Below are positions 15,971 to 24,050 of a DNA stretch of 64,000 nt, piece after piece; within the stretch, counting starts at the first letter, position 1, and each line of letters starts with the position of its first letter. Both the position numbers and the translations under genes were made by a program. Source of the stretch: CAZCEC01 sp964497615 (GTDB lineage Bacteria; Chloroflexota; Anaerolineae; Anaerolineales; UBA6663); NCBI GenBank assembly GCA_964497615.1, contig CAZCEC010000012.1:1-64000 (forward strand), written 5' to 3'. The notes beneath the pieces are model-generated. The model searched no databases. It was not told where the DNA came from and was given only the letters and a program-made list of their open reading frames with translations.

Positions 15971-18253
15971 ATGACCGAACCGCACGCGCGCCGCTGGGCG
16001 CGCTACGACTTGTGGGACGAGAGCCAGTTGAGCCTGGACCGGTTCGCGGTGGACGACCCCGAGAACGGATTCCGGGCCATCGACAGCCCGCGCGACCCGC
16101 GCCCCTCCCTGGTTATCGAACACGGGCGGATCACAGAAATGGACGGGGTGGCTGCGGCAGACTTCGACCTGCTGGACGAGTTTATCGCCAACCACTACTT
16201 CGACCTGAGCGTGGCCGAGGAGGCCATGGCGCTGGACAGCCGCGAGTTCGCGCGCCGCCTGGTGGACGTGAACTGGCCGCGCGAGGAACTGGTGCGCCTG
16301 TCCGCCGGAATGACACCCGCCAAGCTGGCCGAGGTGATGGGGCACCTGAGCACCCTGGAGCTGGCCTTTGCCAACAGCAAGCTGCGCGCGCGCCGCCAGC
16401 CCAGCAACCAGGCGCACGTCACCAATGCCAAGGACGACCCGGTGCAGATGGCGGCCGACGCTGCCACGGCCGCCCTCTATGGCTTCGACGAGATCGAGAC
16501 CACCGTGCGCGTGGCCCGCAACGGCCGCACGAACGCGCTGGCGTGCGCGGTGGGAGCGGCGGTGGCGCGCGAAGGCGTGCTTGTCCAATGCTCACTGGAG
16601 GAGGCCGAAGAATTGCGGCTGGCGTTGGCCGGGTTCACCTCCTACACCGAGACCATGTCGGTCTATGGCACGGAGGGTGCGTTTCTGGATGGCGACGACA
16701 CGCCCTGGTCCAAGGCGTTCCTCACGGCGGTTTATGCCTCGCGCGGCCTGAAGGCGCGCTGCACGTCGGGCGGCAGTTCCGAACTGCTGATGGGCTTTCA
16801 CGGCGGCCAGTCCATGCTGTACCTGGAGGCCCGCTGTGTGTGCTTGCAGCGCGCCATGGGCGTGCAGGGCACGCAGAACGGCGGCATCGACGGCGCGCCC
16901 CTCACCGCCTCGGTGACGCGCGGCGGCTGGGCGCTCCAGGCCGAAAACGTGCTGGCCGCCCTGCTCGACCTGGAATGCGCCTCCGGCAACGACACGCGCC
17001 ACTCCGAGTCGCTCATTCGCATCGGCGCGCGCATCATGCCGACCCTCATGGCCGGCACCGACTTCATCTGTTCGGGTTTCGGCTCGGTGGCGCGATACGA
17101 CAACTCGTTCAATGTGTCGCTCTTCAACGCCGAGGAGTTAGAAGACTTCCTGGCCCTCCAGCGCGAGTACCACGTGGAAGGCGGCTTGCAGCACGTGCCC
17201 GAGGACGCGGTGCTGGCCGCCCGCGCGCGCGCCATCGAGGCCGTCACCGCCGTGCTGGAAGAACTGGAGTTGGGCCAGATTAGCGCCGCGCAGAAACAGA
17301 GCGTGCTCTACGCCCATGGCTCGGACGAGACCAACACCTTCCGCCCGGCCGAGGTGGCCCGCATGAACGCCCTCATCGGCGAGAGGGGCCTCACCCTGGT
17401 GGAGGTGGTGCGGGCGCTAGCGGCGCGCGGGTTTGGCGTGGAGGCGGACCGGCTGGTGACCATGGCCCGCCAGCGCGTCACTGGCGACTACCTCCAGACG
17501 TCCGCCATCATCCGCGACGGGCGCGTGGTCAGTGCCGTCAACGACCCGAACCGCTACGCGGGGCCGGGCACGGGCTACGTGATGACGCCCGAGCGCCAAA
17601 AGGCCATCGGCCAGATGCGCCGCGAGCTTTCCCGCGCCGAGGTCATCGCCGGCCAGGAGGCGACCGCCCAGCAGGAAGGCCGCCGTTGGCGCGCGCCGGC
17701 CAGGGGCGAGGCCCAGCGCGGCGACGACCCGCGCGAGGTGGTGATTGGCCTCAGCCCCGGCTTTGGGCTGAAGGTGCACCGGACGACGGGCGGCGTGTCG
17801 CTGGACCGGGTGCTGAGAGCGTTGATGGGCGGCATCCGCGAGGGCGGCGGAGTGGCGCGCGTGGTGCGGGTGTATCACACCGCGGACACCTCCTACCTGG
17901 GGCTGACGGCGGCACGGCTGGCGCGCTCGGGCGTGGGCATTGGCATTCAGGGTAAGGGCACGGCCGTCATCCACCGCGCCGACCAGGCCCCGCATATGAA
18001 CCTGGAGTTGTTCTCGCAGGCGCCGCTGATGACGGTCGAGGATTATTGGGCGGTGGGCCGCAACGCCGCGCGCTATGCGCTGGGCCAAAACCCGGCCCCG
18101 CTGCCCAGCCTCTATCGCGGCCAGGCGCTGGGCGCGCGTTACCACGTGCAGACCGCGCTGTTGTATGCGATTGAAACCGATCTTGTGGAACCGGGGCGTA
18201 ACCCCGATAGCCTGGAGGTGGAGTTCGATGACCCCCGCCCAACCGCCCGCTGA
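15971..18253 (+). CDS. pduCD: B12-dependent diol/glycerol dehydratase, fused large and medium subunits
   Basis: A 760-aa protein. Residues 1 to about 555 match the PduC/DhaB large subunit: MTPAKLAEVM, QAHVTNAKDDPVQMAADAA, TISVYG-like ETMSVYGTEGAF, DGDDTPWSKAFL, YLEARCVCLQRAMGVQG, LECASGNDTRHS and TGDYLQTSAII. After a linker, residues from about 590 match the medium subunit PduD: SLDRVLRALMGGI, IGIQGKGTAVIHRAD, NLELFSQAPLMT and GRNAARYALG. The enzyme uses adenosylcobalamin to turn 1,2-diols or glycerol into aldehydes. Medium and large subunits are separate in enteric bacteria. No shell proteins and no PduGH-type reactivase lie nearby. The small subunit overlaps the 3' end. Confidence 0.92.
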   Translation: MTEPHARRWARYDLWDESQLSLDRFAVDDPENGFRAIDSPRDPRPSLVIEHGRITEMDGVAAADFDLLDEFIANHYFDLSVAEEAMALDSREFARRLVDVNWPREELVRLSAGMTPAKLAEVMGHLSTLELAFANSKLRARRQPSNQAHVTNAKDDPVQMAADAATAALYGFDEIETTVRVARNGRTNALACAVGAAVAREGVLVQCSLEEAEELRLALAGFTSYTETMSVYGTEGAFLDGDDTPWSKAFLTAVYASRGLKARCTSGGSSELLMGFHGGQSMLYLEARCVCLQRAMGVQGTQNGGIDGAPLTASVTRGGWALQAENVLAALLDLECASGNDTRHSESLIRIGARIMPTLMAGTDFICSGFGSVARYDNSFNVSLFNAEELEDFLALQREYHVEGGLQHVPEDAVLAARARAIEAVTAVLEELELGQISAAQKQSVLYAHGSDETNTFRPAEVARMNALIGERGLTLVEVVRALAARGFGVEADRLVTMARQRVTGDYLQTSAIIRDGRVVSAVNDPNRYAGPGTGYVMTPERQKAIGQMRRELSRAEVIAGQEATAQQEGRRWRAPARGEAQRGDDPREVVIGLSPGFGLKVHRTTGGVSLDRVLRALMGGIREGGGVARVVRVYHTADTSYLGLTAARLARSGVGIGIQGKGTAVIHRADQAPHMNLELFSQAPLMTVEDYWAVGRNAARYALGQNPAPLPSLYRGQALGARYHVQTALLYAIETDLVEPGRNPDSLEVEFDDPRPTAR

Positions 18254-18665
18254 CCCGCACCCCGGCTACCCGGTGGGCGAAAAGCAGCCCGAGCGCGTAC
18301 AGACGCGCACCGGCCGCCCCCTGGCCGACCTCACCCTGGAGCAAGTGCTTGGCGGGCAATTGACCATGGCCGACTTCGGCATCACCGCCGAGAGCCTGCG
18401 CCTGCAAGCCGAGGTCGCCGCGCGGGCCGGCCGGCCGCACCTGGCCAAGAACCTGCGCCGCGGCGCGGAGCTAGTCGCCATCCCCGACGACGAGTTGCTC
18501 GCTATCTACGAGCAGTTGCGGCCTGGCAGGGCCCGCAGCGCCGCCGAGCTGCGCGCCACGGCCGAGCGAGTGCGCCGCGCCCACGGCGCGGAGGCAACCG
18601 CCCGCCTCATCGAGGAAGCGGCCGAGGCTTACGAGCGCCGGGGAGTCTTCAGCCGCCGCGCCTAG
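18228..18665 (+). CDS. pduE: diol dehydratase small subunit
   Basis: A 145-aa PduE homologue: PHPGYPVGEKQPERV, TGRPLADLTLEQVLGG, FGITAESLRLQAEVA, NLRRGAELVAIPDDELL and YEQLRPGRARS follow the family. The ATG overlaps the pduCD stop by 26 bp and has GGAGGTGGAG just upstream, so translation is coupled. It completes the three-subunit-equivalent dehydratase. Confidence 0.9.
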   Translation: MTPAQPPADPHPGYPVGEKQPERVQTRTGRPLADLTLEQVLGGQLTMADFGITAESLRLQAEVAARAGRPHLAKNLRRGAELVAIPDDELLAIYEQLRPGRARSAAELRATAERVRRAHGAEATARLIEEAAEAYERRGVFSRRA

Positions 18666-18721
18666 TGCCAGAACTGGCGACCTGCTCGGGATGGCGTAGT
18701 CTGGCCCATTGCGGGCCGGCC

Positions 18722-18740
18722 CGCGGCCATAAAGGCCGCG
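18722..18740. repeat. 7-bp inverted repeat between convergent genes
   Basis: CGCGGCC-ATAAA-GGCCGCG lies in the 111-bp gap between pduE and the exonuclease gene, where both transcripts end. It may be a terminator or a dispersed palindrome. Confidence 0.5.
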
Positions 18741-18776
18741 CCTACAAGCATTCCGGCGAAGTCATCAGACAGGGCG

Positions 18777-19661
18777 CTAGCCCTTCCGCCAGCGGGTCAC
18801 GCGGTCCGCCAGGCGCTCATCGCCCAAGGACTGGGCCAACGGCCTCAGCCGGCCGTGCGCGCCCTGCCACTTTAGGTCTGCCAGCTTTTCCTGGAGCGGC
18901 ACGTCCTGCCGCAGGGTGGCGAGACGCCGGTACAGTCCGGCCTCGTCGCGCCGCTGGGCCAGGGTTTCGGCGAGGCGGGCAGCGCGGCCCGGGGCAATGT
19001 CCTTCACTCCCCACCGGCCCGCATCATCGGGGATGGCTTCCAGACGTTCAAAGCGCAGCAGCACCGCCGACGCCGACTTGGCCCCCCACCCTGGCAGGCC
19101 CGGATAACCGTCGGCCGAGTCGCCTACCAGCGCCAGCCAGTCCGGGATTGACTGCGGCCGAACCCCGAACTTCTCGACGACGCCGTCCTCGTCCAGCACG
19201 ATGTCGCGCCGCCGGTCCCACGCGACCACCCGGCGGCCGAAGATCAACTGCGCCAGGTCCTTGTCGGGCGAGCACAGCACGACTTGCTCGACCGATTTGT
19301 TCTTTCCATAGCGCTTCACGGCCGTCGCCAGCGCATCATCGGCCTCGAACTCCAGCATCGGCCAGACCACCACCCCCAGCGCCGCCACCACCTCCTCGGC
19401 CAGCGAAAACTGGGCCAGCAAGTCCGGGTCCACCCCCGCGCCGGTCTTGTAGCCGGCATACAAATCGTTGCGGAACGATTCGATGACGTGATCGAAGGCA
19501 CAGGCGACATGCGTGACGCCGGGCGTCGAGACCAGCATTAACAGGCTGCGCGCCAGCCCCAGCGTCGCGCCCACCTGCCGGCCATCTGGCGCCTGCCGGG
19601 GCGGCGCGCCAAAGTGATTGCGGAACAGCTCGTAGGTGCCATCTACCAGGTGAACCTTCAT
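18777..19661 (-). CDS. 5'-3' exonuclease (FEN/PolI N-terminal type)
   Basis: A 294-aa nuclease like the 5' domain of DNA polymerase I, without polymerase. Metal-binding acidic residues lie in HLVDGTYELF (D7), EFEADDALAT and CSPDKDLAQL, and the helix-three-turn-helix is in VGDSADGYPGLPGWGAKSA. It would remove flaps or RNA primers. It stands alone between unrelated genes; such free-standing forms are common beside a separate PolI. Confidence 0.88.
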   Translation of the reverse strand: MKVHLVDGTYELFRNHFGAPPRQAPDGRQVGATLGLARSLLMLVSTPGVTHVACAFDHVIESFRNDLYAGYKTGAGVDPDLLAQFSLAEEVVAALGVVVWPMLEFEADDALATAVKRYGKNKSVEQVVLCSPDKDLAQLIFGRRVVAWDRRRDIVLDEDGVVEKFGVRPQSIPDWLALVGDSADGYPGLPGWGAKSASAVLLRFERLEAIPDDAGRWGVKDIAPGRAARLAETLAQRRDEAGLYRRLATLRQDVPLQEKLADLKWQGAHGRLRPLAQSLGDERLADRVTRWRKG

Positions 19662-19792
19662 TGGCCTCAGACCTGTGATTGACGAATACGTCGCCCCCTA
19701 TATCCCGACAAAGTATATCTGGAACAGGCGCTTCTTGCCCGCTTCACTTGTAACCTTTGCCCGCCCGCCGCATCTAAGTAAAGGTAGCCCAT

Positions 19793-19822
19793 GCCCGCGC
19801 GGCGCATCCGGCATGCGCGGGC
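19793..19822. repeat. hairpin upstream of the DUF302 gene
   Basis: GCCCGCGC (19793-19800) and GCGCGGGC (19815-19822) can pair around a 14-nt loop. It lies 30 bp before the DUF302 start in a 191-bp spacer that holds nothing else I recognise, so it may be in the mRNA leader. Confidence 0.4.
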
Positions 19823-19852
19823 CAATTCACAGCCAATTGAAGGAGTTGCTTG

Positions 19853-20257
19853 ATGGAACAAACCCCAACCCGCCTTGGCTTCCACGTCCAGCTCAAGATG
19901 GACTTCGCCGCCGCGGTCGACCGCGTCACCGCCGGCCTGAAGGCCGAAGGCTTTGGCGTGCTGACCGAGATCGATGTCCAGGGGACCCTGAAGCAGAAAC
20001 TGGCGGACTTCCGCCAATACCGGATCCTCGGCGCCTGCAACCCACCCCTGGCGCACCAGGCCCTCAGCCTCGACCCGGAGGCCGGGCTGCTGCTGCCGTG
20101 TAACGTGGTGGTGGACGACGTTGCCCCAGGCGTGGTGGATGTGGCCCTGGTGGATCCGCTCGTCATGCTCGGCATCGCCGGCCGCCCACAGCTTGAGCCG
20201 GTGGCGCAGGCGGCCCGCGAACGCCTGGAGCGCGTGGCCCAGGCGCTGGAGGCCTGA
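19853..20257 (+). CDS. DUF302 family protein
   Basis: A 134-aa protein of the DUF302 family: 'FHVQLKMDFAAAVDRV', LKAEGFGVLTEIDVQGTLKQ, YRILGACNPPLAHQAL and LLLPCNVVV are the characteristic stretches, with the two Cys residues typical of the set. The function of this family is not established; homologues lie near sulfur and heavy-metal genes. AAGGAG precedes the ATG. It leads a short plus-strand run with FmdB, rhodanese and OsmC genes. Confidence 0.85.
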   Translation: MEQTPTRLGFHVQLKMDFAAAVDRVTAGLKAEGFGVLTEIDVQGTLKQKLADFRQYRILGACNPPLAHQALSLDPEAGLLLPCNVVVDDVAPGVVDVALVDPLVMLGIAGRPQLEPVAQAARERLERVAQALEA

Positions 20258-20260
20258 CCC

Positions 20261-20467
20261 ATGCCACTCTATGAGTTTGATTGCCAGGATTGCGGCGAGC
20301 CGTTTGAGGAATTGGTGCTCAGCGCCAGCCGGCTCAACGACGTAACCTGCCCCGACTGCGGCAGCACCCAGGTCAAGAAGAAGCTCTCGACCTTCGCCGC
20401 GAATATCAACAGCGGCGGAAACAGTACCCGAGCCTCAGCCGCGGCCTGCGCTCCCGGCGGACTTTGA
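20261..20467 (+). CDS. FmdB family zinc ribbon protein
   Basis: A 68-aa protein beginning MPLYEFDCQDCGEPFEEL with a second CPDCG knuckle, the hallmark of FmdB-type putative regulators. The tail after KKKLSTFAANI is Ser/Ala-rich. The role is unknown. It starts 3 bp after the DUF302 stop. Confidence 0.85.
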   Translation: MPLYEFDCQDCGEPFEELVLSASRLNDVTCPDCGSTQVKKKLSTFAANINSGGNSTRASAAACAPGGL

Positions 20468-20530
20468 GGGATCAGCCGTTAGCGCCGGCCGTGCGCCGGA
20501 CATACCAAAGCCGATTCAAGGACATCACGC

Positions 20531-20983
20531 ATGAGCCGCACCAAATCATCCCGCCGAACGCAGCAGCGCGCGCCGAAGCCCGTGTGGCTGTTGGGCCTGC
20601 TGCTGCTGGCCGCCGCGGCGGCCGCCTTCGCCTTCTGGCCATCGGCCGAGCCAACGGCAGCCGAGGCCGTTCCACTGGAAATCTCAGTCGCCGAAGCGGC
20701 CGCCCGGCGCGACGCTGGGGCCTTCATCCTGGACGTGCGCGAGGCGGATGAGTGGGCAGCCGGGCACATCCCTGGCGCCTCCTTCATCCCGCTCGGCGAA
20801 CTGGCGGCGCGCGTGAGCGAACTGCCGCGCGATCAAGAAATCGTCGTCGTCTGCCGGTCGGGCAACCGCAGCCAAACCGGCCGCGACATTCTGCTGGAGG
20901 CCGGCTTCAGCCAGGTGAGCAGCATGGCCGGCGGGATGAACCAATGGCAGTCGCTGGGCCATCCCACTGTCAGCGGCCCGTAA
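20531..20983 (+). CDS. membrane-anchored rhodanese domain protein
   Basis: 150 aa: a basic N-terminus, one membrane helix at about 18-36 (LLGLLLLAAAAAAFAF), then a single rhodanese domain with LDVREADEWAAGHIPGA and the active-site loop CRSGNRS. The catalytic domain would face outside if the helix is a signal anchor. Rhodaneses move sulfane sulfur. It sits between FmdB and OsmC genes. Confidence 0.88.
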   Translation: MSRTKSSRRTQQRAPKPVWLLGLLLLAAAAAAFAFWPSAEPTAAEAVPLEISVAEAAARRDAGAFILDVREADEWAAGHIPGASFIPLGELAARVSELPRDQEIVVVCRSGNRSQTGRDILLEAGFSQVSSMAGGMNQWQSLGHPTVSGP

Positions 20984-21011
20984 CCTGAACCTAAATTGAA
21001 AGGTCTATCGC

Positions 21012-21422
21012 ATGGAAATGACTATTGACTTCCCCGGCGGCGCCCGCGTGGACGCCCACTTTGGACCCTACACCGTCCGCACCGACCAGCCCCCCTCCGG
21101 CGGCGGCGACGGCTCGGCGCCCACGCCCTTTGCCACCTTCCTGGCCTCGATTGGCACCTGCGCCGGCATCTACGTGCTGGGCTTCTGCCGCCAGCGCGGC
21201 ATCCCCACCGAGGGCCTGCGCCTGATCCAGAACCTCGAGGTGGACCGGCTCACGGGCCGGGTCGCCAAGGTGCTGCTCGATATCCAGGTGCCGCCCGAGT
21301 TTCCCGAGAAGTACAAGGCCGCGGTCATCCGCTCTGCCGAGCAATGCGCCGTGAAGAAACACTTCGAGCACGCGCCGGTCTTCGAGATCAGCACCACGGT
21401 CGCGGCGCCCGAACCGGCCTGA
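21012..21422 (+). CDS. OsmC family protein
   Basis: A 136-aa OsmC-type protein with two redox Cys in the expected places: SIGTCAGIYVL and the later SAEQCAVKKHFE. Classical members reduce organic hydroperoxides, but many act on other thiol compounds. Its neighbours (rhodanese, DUF302) make a sulfur-linked role equally likely. Confidence 0.86.
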   Translation: MEMTIDFPGGARVDAHFGPYTVRTDQPPSGGGDGSAPTPFATFLASIGTCAGIYVLGFCRQRGIPTEGLRLIQNLEVDRLTGRVAKVLLDIQVPPEFPEKYKAAVIRSAEQCAVKKHFEHAPVFEISTTVAAPEPA

Positions 21423-21481
21423 CGCCGCCTGCCTTGCACACCGTGAGCGGCATGGCCTGCCAATGCTGGCGGGCCATGCTT

Positions 21482-21487
21482 TATAAT
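21482..21487 (+). promoter_or_regulatory. -10 element TATAAT before the ECF sigma gene
   Basis: A perfect TATAAT at 21482-21487 lies 25 bp before the sigma factor ATG, giving a leader of about 19 nt. I found no convincing -35 hexamer at 16-18 bp upstream. It suggests housekeeping-type transcription rather than an ECF-type autoregulated promoter. Confidence 0.5.
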
Positions 21488-21512
21488 GACCGGGGACAAC
21501 TCACGGTGTGGC

Positions 21513-22130
21513 ATGGAACCCTCGCTCGAAGGATTGAATGGTGACCGCGACCTGATCGCCCGCCTGCAAGCTGGCGACAAGGCGGCCTGCGCGGAATGCA
21601 TCGAACGGCACGGGCCGGGCGTCTACCGCGTGGCGCTGCGGCTCATGGGCAGCGAAGCCGAAGCCGAGGACGTGATGCAGGAGACTTTCCTCAGCGCCTT
21701 CAAGGCCATCAGCCGGTTTGAGAGCCGGTCCGGGTTGAATACCTGGCTGTACCGCATCGCTTACAATGCCGCGCTGATGCGCCTGCGCCGCGCCGAGCCG
21801 GAGACCGTGCCGGTGGATGACCCGGCATTAAGCGGCGAGGGACAGCCGGTGCCGCGCCAGCTCTTCGACTGGTGCTGCCTGCCCGAACAGGACTTTGACA
21901 CGGCCGAGGCCCGCCAGGAGTTGGAGCGCGCCATCCAGGACCTGCCGGAGCGGCTGCGTGCGGTGTTCGTGCTGCGCGAATTGGAGGGCCTCTCCACCGA
22001 GGCCGCGGCCGAAGCGCTGGGCCTGTCGCCCGAGGCGGTTAAGACCCGGCTGCACCGCGCCCGCCTCTGGCTGCGCGAGCGGCTCTCGGGCTACTTTAGC
22101 GAACTGGCCCAGGCGCACGCAGGGAATTGA
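21513..22130 (+). CDS. ECF-type RNA polymerase sigma factor
   Basis: A 205-aa sigma-70 family member. Region 2 holds ALRLMGSEAEAEDVMQETFL and GLNTWLYRIAYNAALMRLRR; region 4 holds IQDLPERLRAVFVLRELEGL and SPEAVKTRLHRARLWLRE. The linker between them (about 95-130) is longer than usual and carries a WCC. The ATG at 21513 was chosen over 21486, which overlaps the -10 box. The anti-sigma gene starts 1 bp after its stop. Confidence 0.9.
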   Translation: MEPSLEGLNGDRDLIARLQAGDKAACAECIERHGPGVYRVALRLMGSEAEAEDVMQETFLSAFKAISRFESRSGLNTWLYRIAYNAALMRLRRAEPETVPVDDPALSGEGQPVPRQLFDWCCLPEQDFDTAEARQELERAIQDLPERLRAVFVLRELEGLSTEAAAEALGLSPEAVKTRLHRARLWLRERLSGYFSELAQAHAGN

Positions 22131-22131
22131 G

Positions 22132-22386
22132 ATGTACAGCCACAACTGCCACCACCTGCTCGAAGCCCTATCCGACTTTGCGGACGGCGACGCGTCCGCC
22201 GCCCTGTGCGCCGAGATCGAGCGACACCTGGCGGACTGCGAGAACTGCCGCGTGGTCGTCGACACGCTCCGCCAGACAGTGAAGCTCTACCATGAGCTTC
22301 CGCAGCCGGTCCTTCCCACGGGCACGCGCGAGCGTCTATACCGGTCGCTGGACCTGGAAGCTTTCCTCAAGCCGCAATCGGGGTAA
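22132..22386 (+). CDS. zinc-finger anti-sigma factor
   Basis: An 84-aa protein with the ZAS/zf-HC2 pattern: an early CHH and then HLADCENC (HxxxCxxC). It is short and has no membrane helix, so it is a soluble, RsrA-like redox or metal sensor that would hold the adjacent sigma factor. Its 3' end overlaps the convergent nitrilase gene by 20 bp. Confidence 0.85.
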   Translation: MYSHNCHHLLEALSDFADGDASAALCAEIERHLADCENCRVVVDTLRQTVKLYHELPQPVLPTGTRERLYRSLDLEAFLKPQSG

Positions 22387-23335
22387 GTGCCTCCGCGCTG
22401 ATCGCGCGGGCGCGCTCCTTTCGGCGGCTGTCCTGCGCGTACGCCGCCTCGCCCATCTGCTGGGTTTCCGGCCACATGTGGGCGAACCACGGCACCGGTA
22501 TCGCCCACATCTGCCCGTGATCGCGTGGCGGGCGCCGGGCCTTCAAGCCCGGATCAAGCTCAACGTCCGCGACGATGACACCCTCGGCCTCGGCCAGCCG
22601 GGCCCTGGCATGGCCCTGCGCATCCACAATGACCGACAGCCCCGGAAAGCTGCTGTTCAACTCACCGAACCCGAAGGGCAGCGGCGTGACCAGCGGCCCA
22701 GCCTGATCGGCCAGGATGACGGGCACACCCAGGGCGCGGGCATGGTAAGGGGCGATCCGCCGCACCATGTTGTCAAACCGTTGGATGTCGCCAGTGACCA
22801 TCGGCTTGGGCCGGCCGGCGGCGGCCGGTTGGAGGAGCAGATCAATGGATGCGTCATACAGGGACATCAATCGCTCACAGAGCAAGTTTTCGTAGCAGAT
22901 GCCCACGCCGATGCGCCCGAGCGGCGTATCAATGAAGTGCGGACCGGCGCCGGCGCGATAGAAGCAGGCTTCCAGGGAAGCCGGCGGCGTCTTGCGTACG
23001 CGGCCCGCCACCCGGCCGTCGGGCGAGGCCAGCACAAAGGTGTTGTAGAAGTCTTCGCCGTCCACCTCCAGGAAACTGGTTCCCACATAGATGCGCAGAC
23101 GCGCGCCCAGCTCAGTCAGCCACTGAACCGTCTGCCCGCCGTGCGGCTCCGCGCCATTCCAAATCTCCTCCGTCAGGCAATAGCCGGTGGGCATGAGTTC
23201 GGGCAGCAGGACGATTTGGGCGCCCTCGGCGGCCGCCCGCTCCACGAAGGGCGTGGCATGCCGCAGGTTCGCCCCCACCTGACCGGCCCGGCTGCACACC
23301 TGGACGGCCGCGACGCGCAGTGATTCAGCATTCAT
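22367..23335 (-). CDS. carbon-nitrogen hydrolase (nitrilase superfamily)
   Basis: A 322-aa hydrolase with the complete catalytic triad: E46 (LLPELMPTG), K115 (RVRKTPPAS) and C147 (GVGICYEN). It hydrolyses an amide or nitrile bond; the substrate cannot be told, though the omega-amidase/carbamoylase branches are common. The ATG at 23335 follows AGGAAGG. Its first bases overlap a 40-codon membrane ORF, itself downstream of the flavodoxin gene, so the three may be one operon. Confidence 0.87.
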   Translation of the reverse strand: MNAESLRVAAVQVCSRAGQVGANLRHATPFVERAAAEGAQIVLLPELMPTGYCLTEEIWNGAEPHGGQTVQWLTELGARLRIYVGTSFLEVDGEDFYNTFVLASPDGRVAGRVRKTPPASLEACFYRAGAGPHFIDTPLGRIGVGICYENLLCERLMSLYDASIDLLLQPAAAGRPKPMVTGDIQRFDNMVRRIAPYHARALGVPVILADQAGPLVTPLPFGFGELNSSFPGLSVIVDAQGHARARLAEAEGVIVADVELDPGLKARRPPRDHGQMWAIPVPWFAHMWPETQQMGEAAYAQDSRRKERARAISAEALTPIAA

Positions 23336-23447
23336 GTGAACCTTCCTCATCGCCACAGGCCAGCCCGCCCGGCCCACCCAGGCGCCAGACCCCCAGCGTG
23401 AGCAGGAAAATCAGGCCGGAGAGCATGTAGTGTGCGGCGAGTCCCAT
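23325..23447 (-). CDS. possible 40-aa membrane peptide
   Basis: A 40-codon frame starts 2 bp before the flavodoxin stop codon, and its end overlaps the nitrilase start by 11 bp. It encodes one hydrophobic helix (YMLSGLIFLLTLGVW) followed by a Gly-rich, acidic tail with two Cys. No strong ribosome site is seen; translation would rely on coupling. It could equally be non-coding spacer. Confidence 0.35.
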   Translation of the reverse strand: MGLAAHYMLSGLIFLLTLGVWRLGGPGGLACGDEEGSHEC

Positions 23448-23448
23448 A

Positions 23449-24024
23449 TCATCGGCCTGATGTCGCCTCGGCCAGCAGGGCGCCGCCCACCGAGTAAAAT
23501 CGTTCGTGCAGCAGCAGCGGGCGCAGCTCGGCAGCCCAGCGGCGAATGGCGGCCCAATCGCGGTGGTCGCCCTCCGACCAGACGCCCAGCATGGCGCTGA
23601 GTCGGAACTTGAGCCGGTCGGCGAACGACGGGATCTTGCCAATATCCAGCACCCCGGCAAACAGCCCCACGCTCACTGGACGCACCCGCGCCCGCACCGG
23701 TCCCAACCACGCCTCCACCGCCCCGCGGTAAGCCTCGCCGTTGCGCATCGCCAAGGTCATGCACACAGCAAAGATGCCCGCCGGCCGGCGGATCAGCGCG
23801 GGGCCATGCGCGTCCACAAATTGCATGGCCTCCGGCAGCCACTGCCGGTTCTGGATGGCGCTCCCCGCCACGACGGCCGCAAAGGGGGTCAGGTCTGTCA
23901 CCGCCTGCATCGGGCGGACTTCGACCGGCAGGCCGCCCTCGACCAGGGTGTTGGCAATGGCCTCGGCCACGCCAGCTGTGGAGCCGGCGCGCGTGGCATA
24001 AGTCACCAAGATCGCGTGGGACAT
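23449..24024 (-). CDS. flavodoxin-domain protein, HemG-like
   Basis: A 191-aa protein with an N-terminal FMN-binding flavodoxin fold: VTYATRAGSTAGVAEAIA is the phosphate loop, followed by 'VVAGSAIQNRQWLPEA' and IFAVCMTLAM. The C-terminal part (about 120-190, ...GDHRDWAAIRRWAAELRPLLL) resembles menaquinone-dependent protoporphyrinogen oxidase. That enzyme role is possible but not proven. AAAGGA lies before the ATG. A polytopic membrane gene lies 26 bp upstream. Confidence 0.8.
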   Translation of the reverse strand: MSHAILVTYATRAGSTAGVAEAIANTLVEGGLPVEVRPMQAVTDLTPFAAVVAGSAIQNRQWLPEAMQFVDAHGPALIRRPAGIFAVCMTLAMRNGEAYRGAVEAWLGPVRARVRPVSVGLFAGVLDIGKIPSFADRLKFRLSAMLGVWSEGDHRDWAAIRRWAAELRPLLLHERFYSVGGALLAEATSGR

Positions 24025-24050
24025 GAGGGATGATCCTTTCGGCGCGGCGC

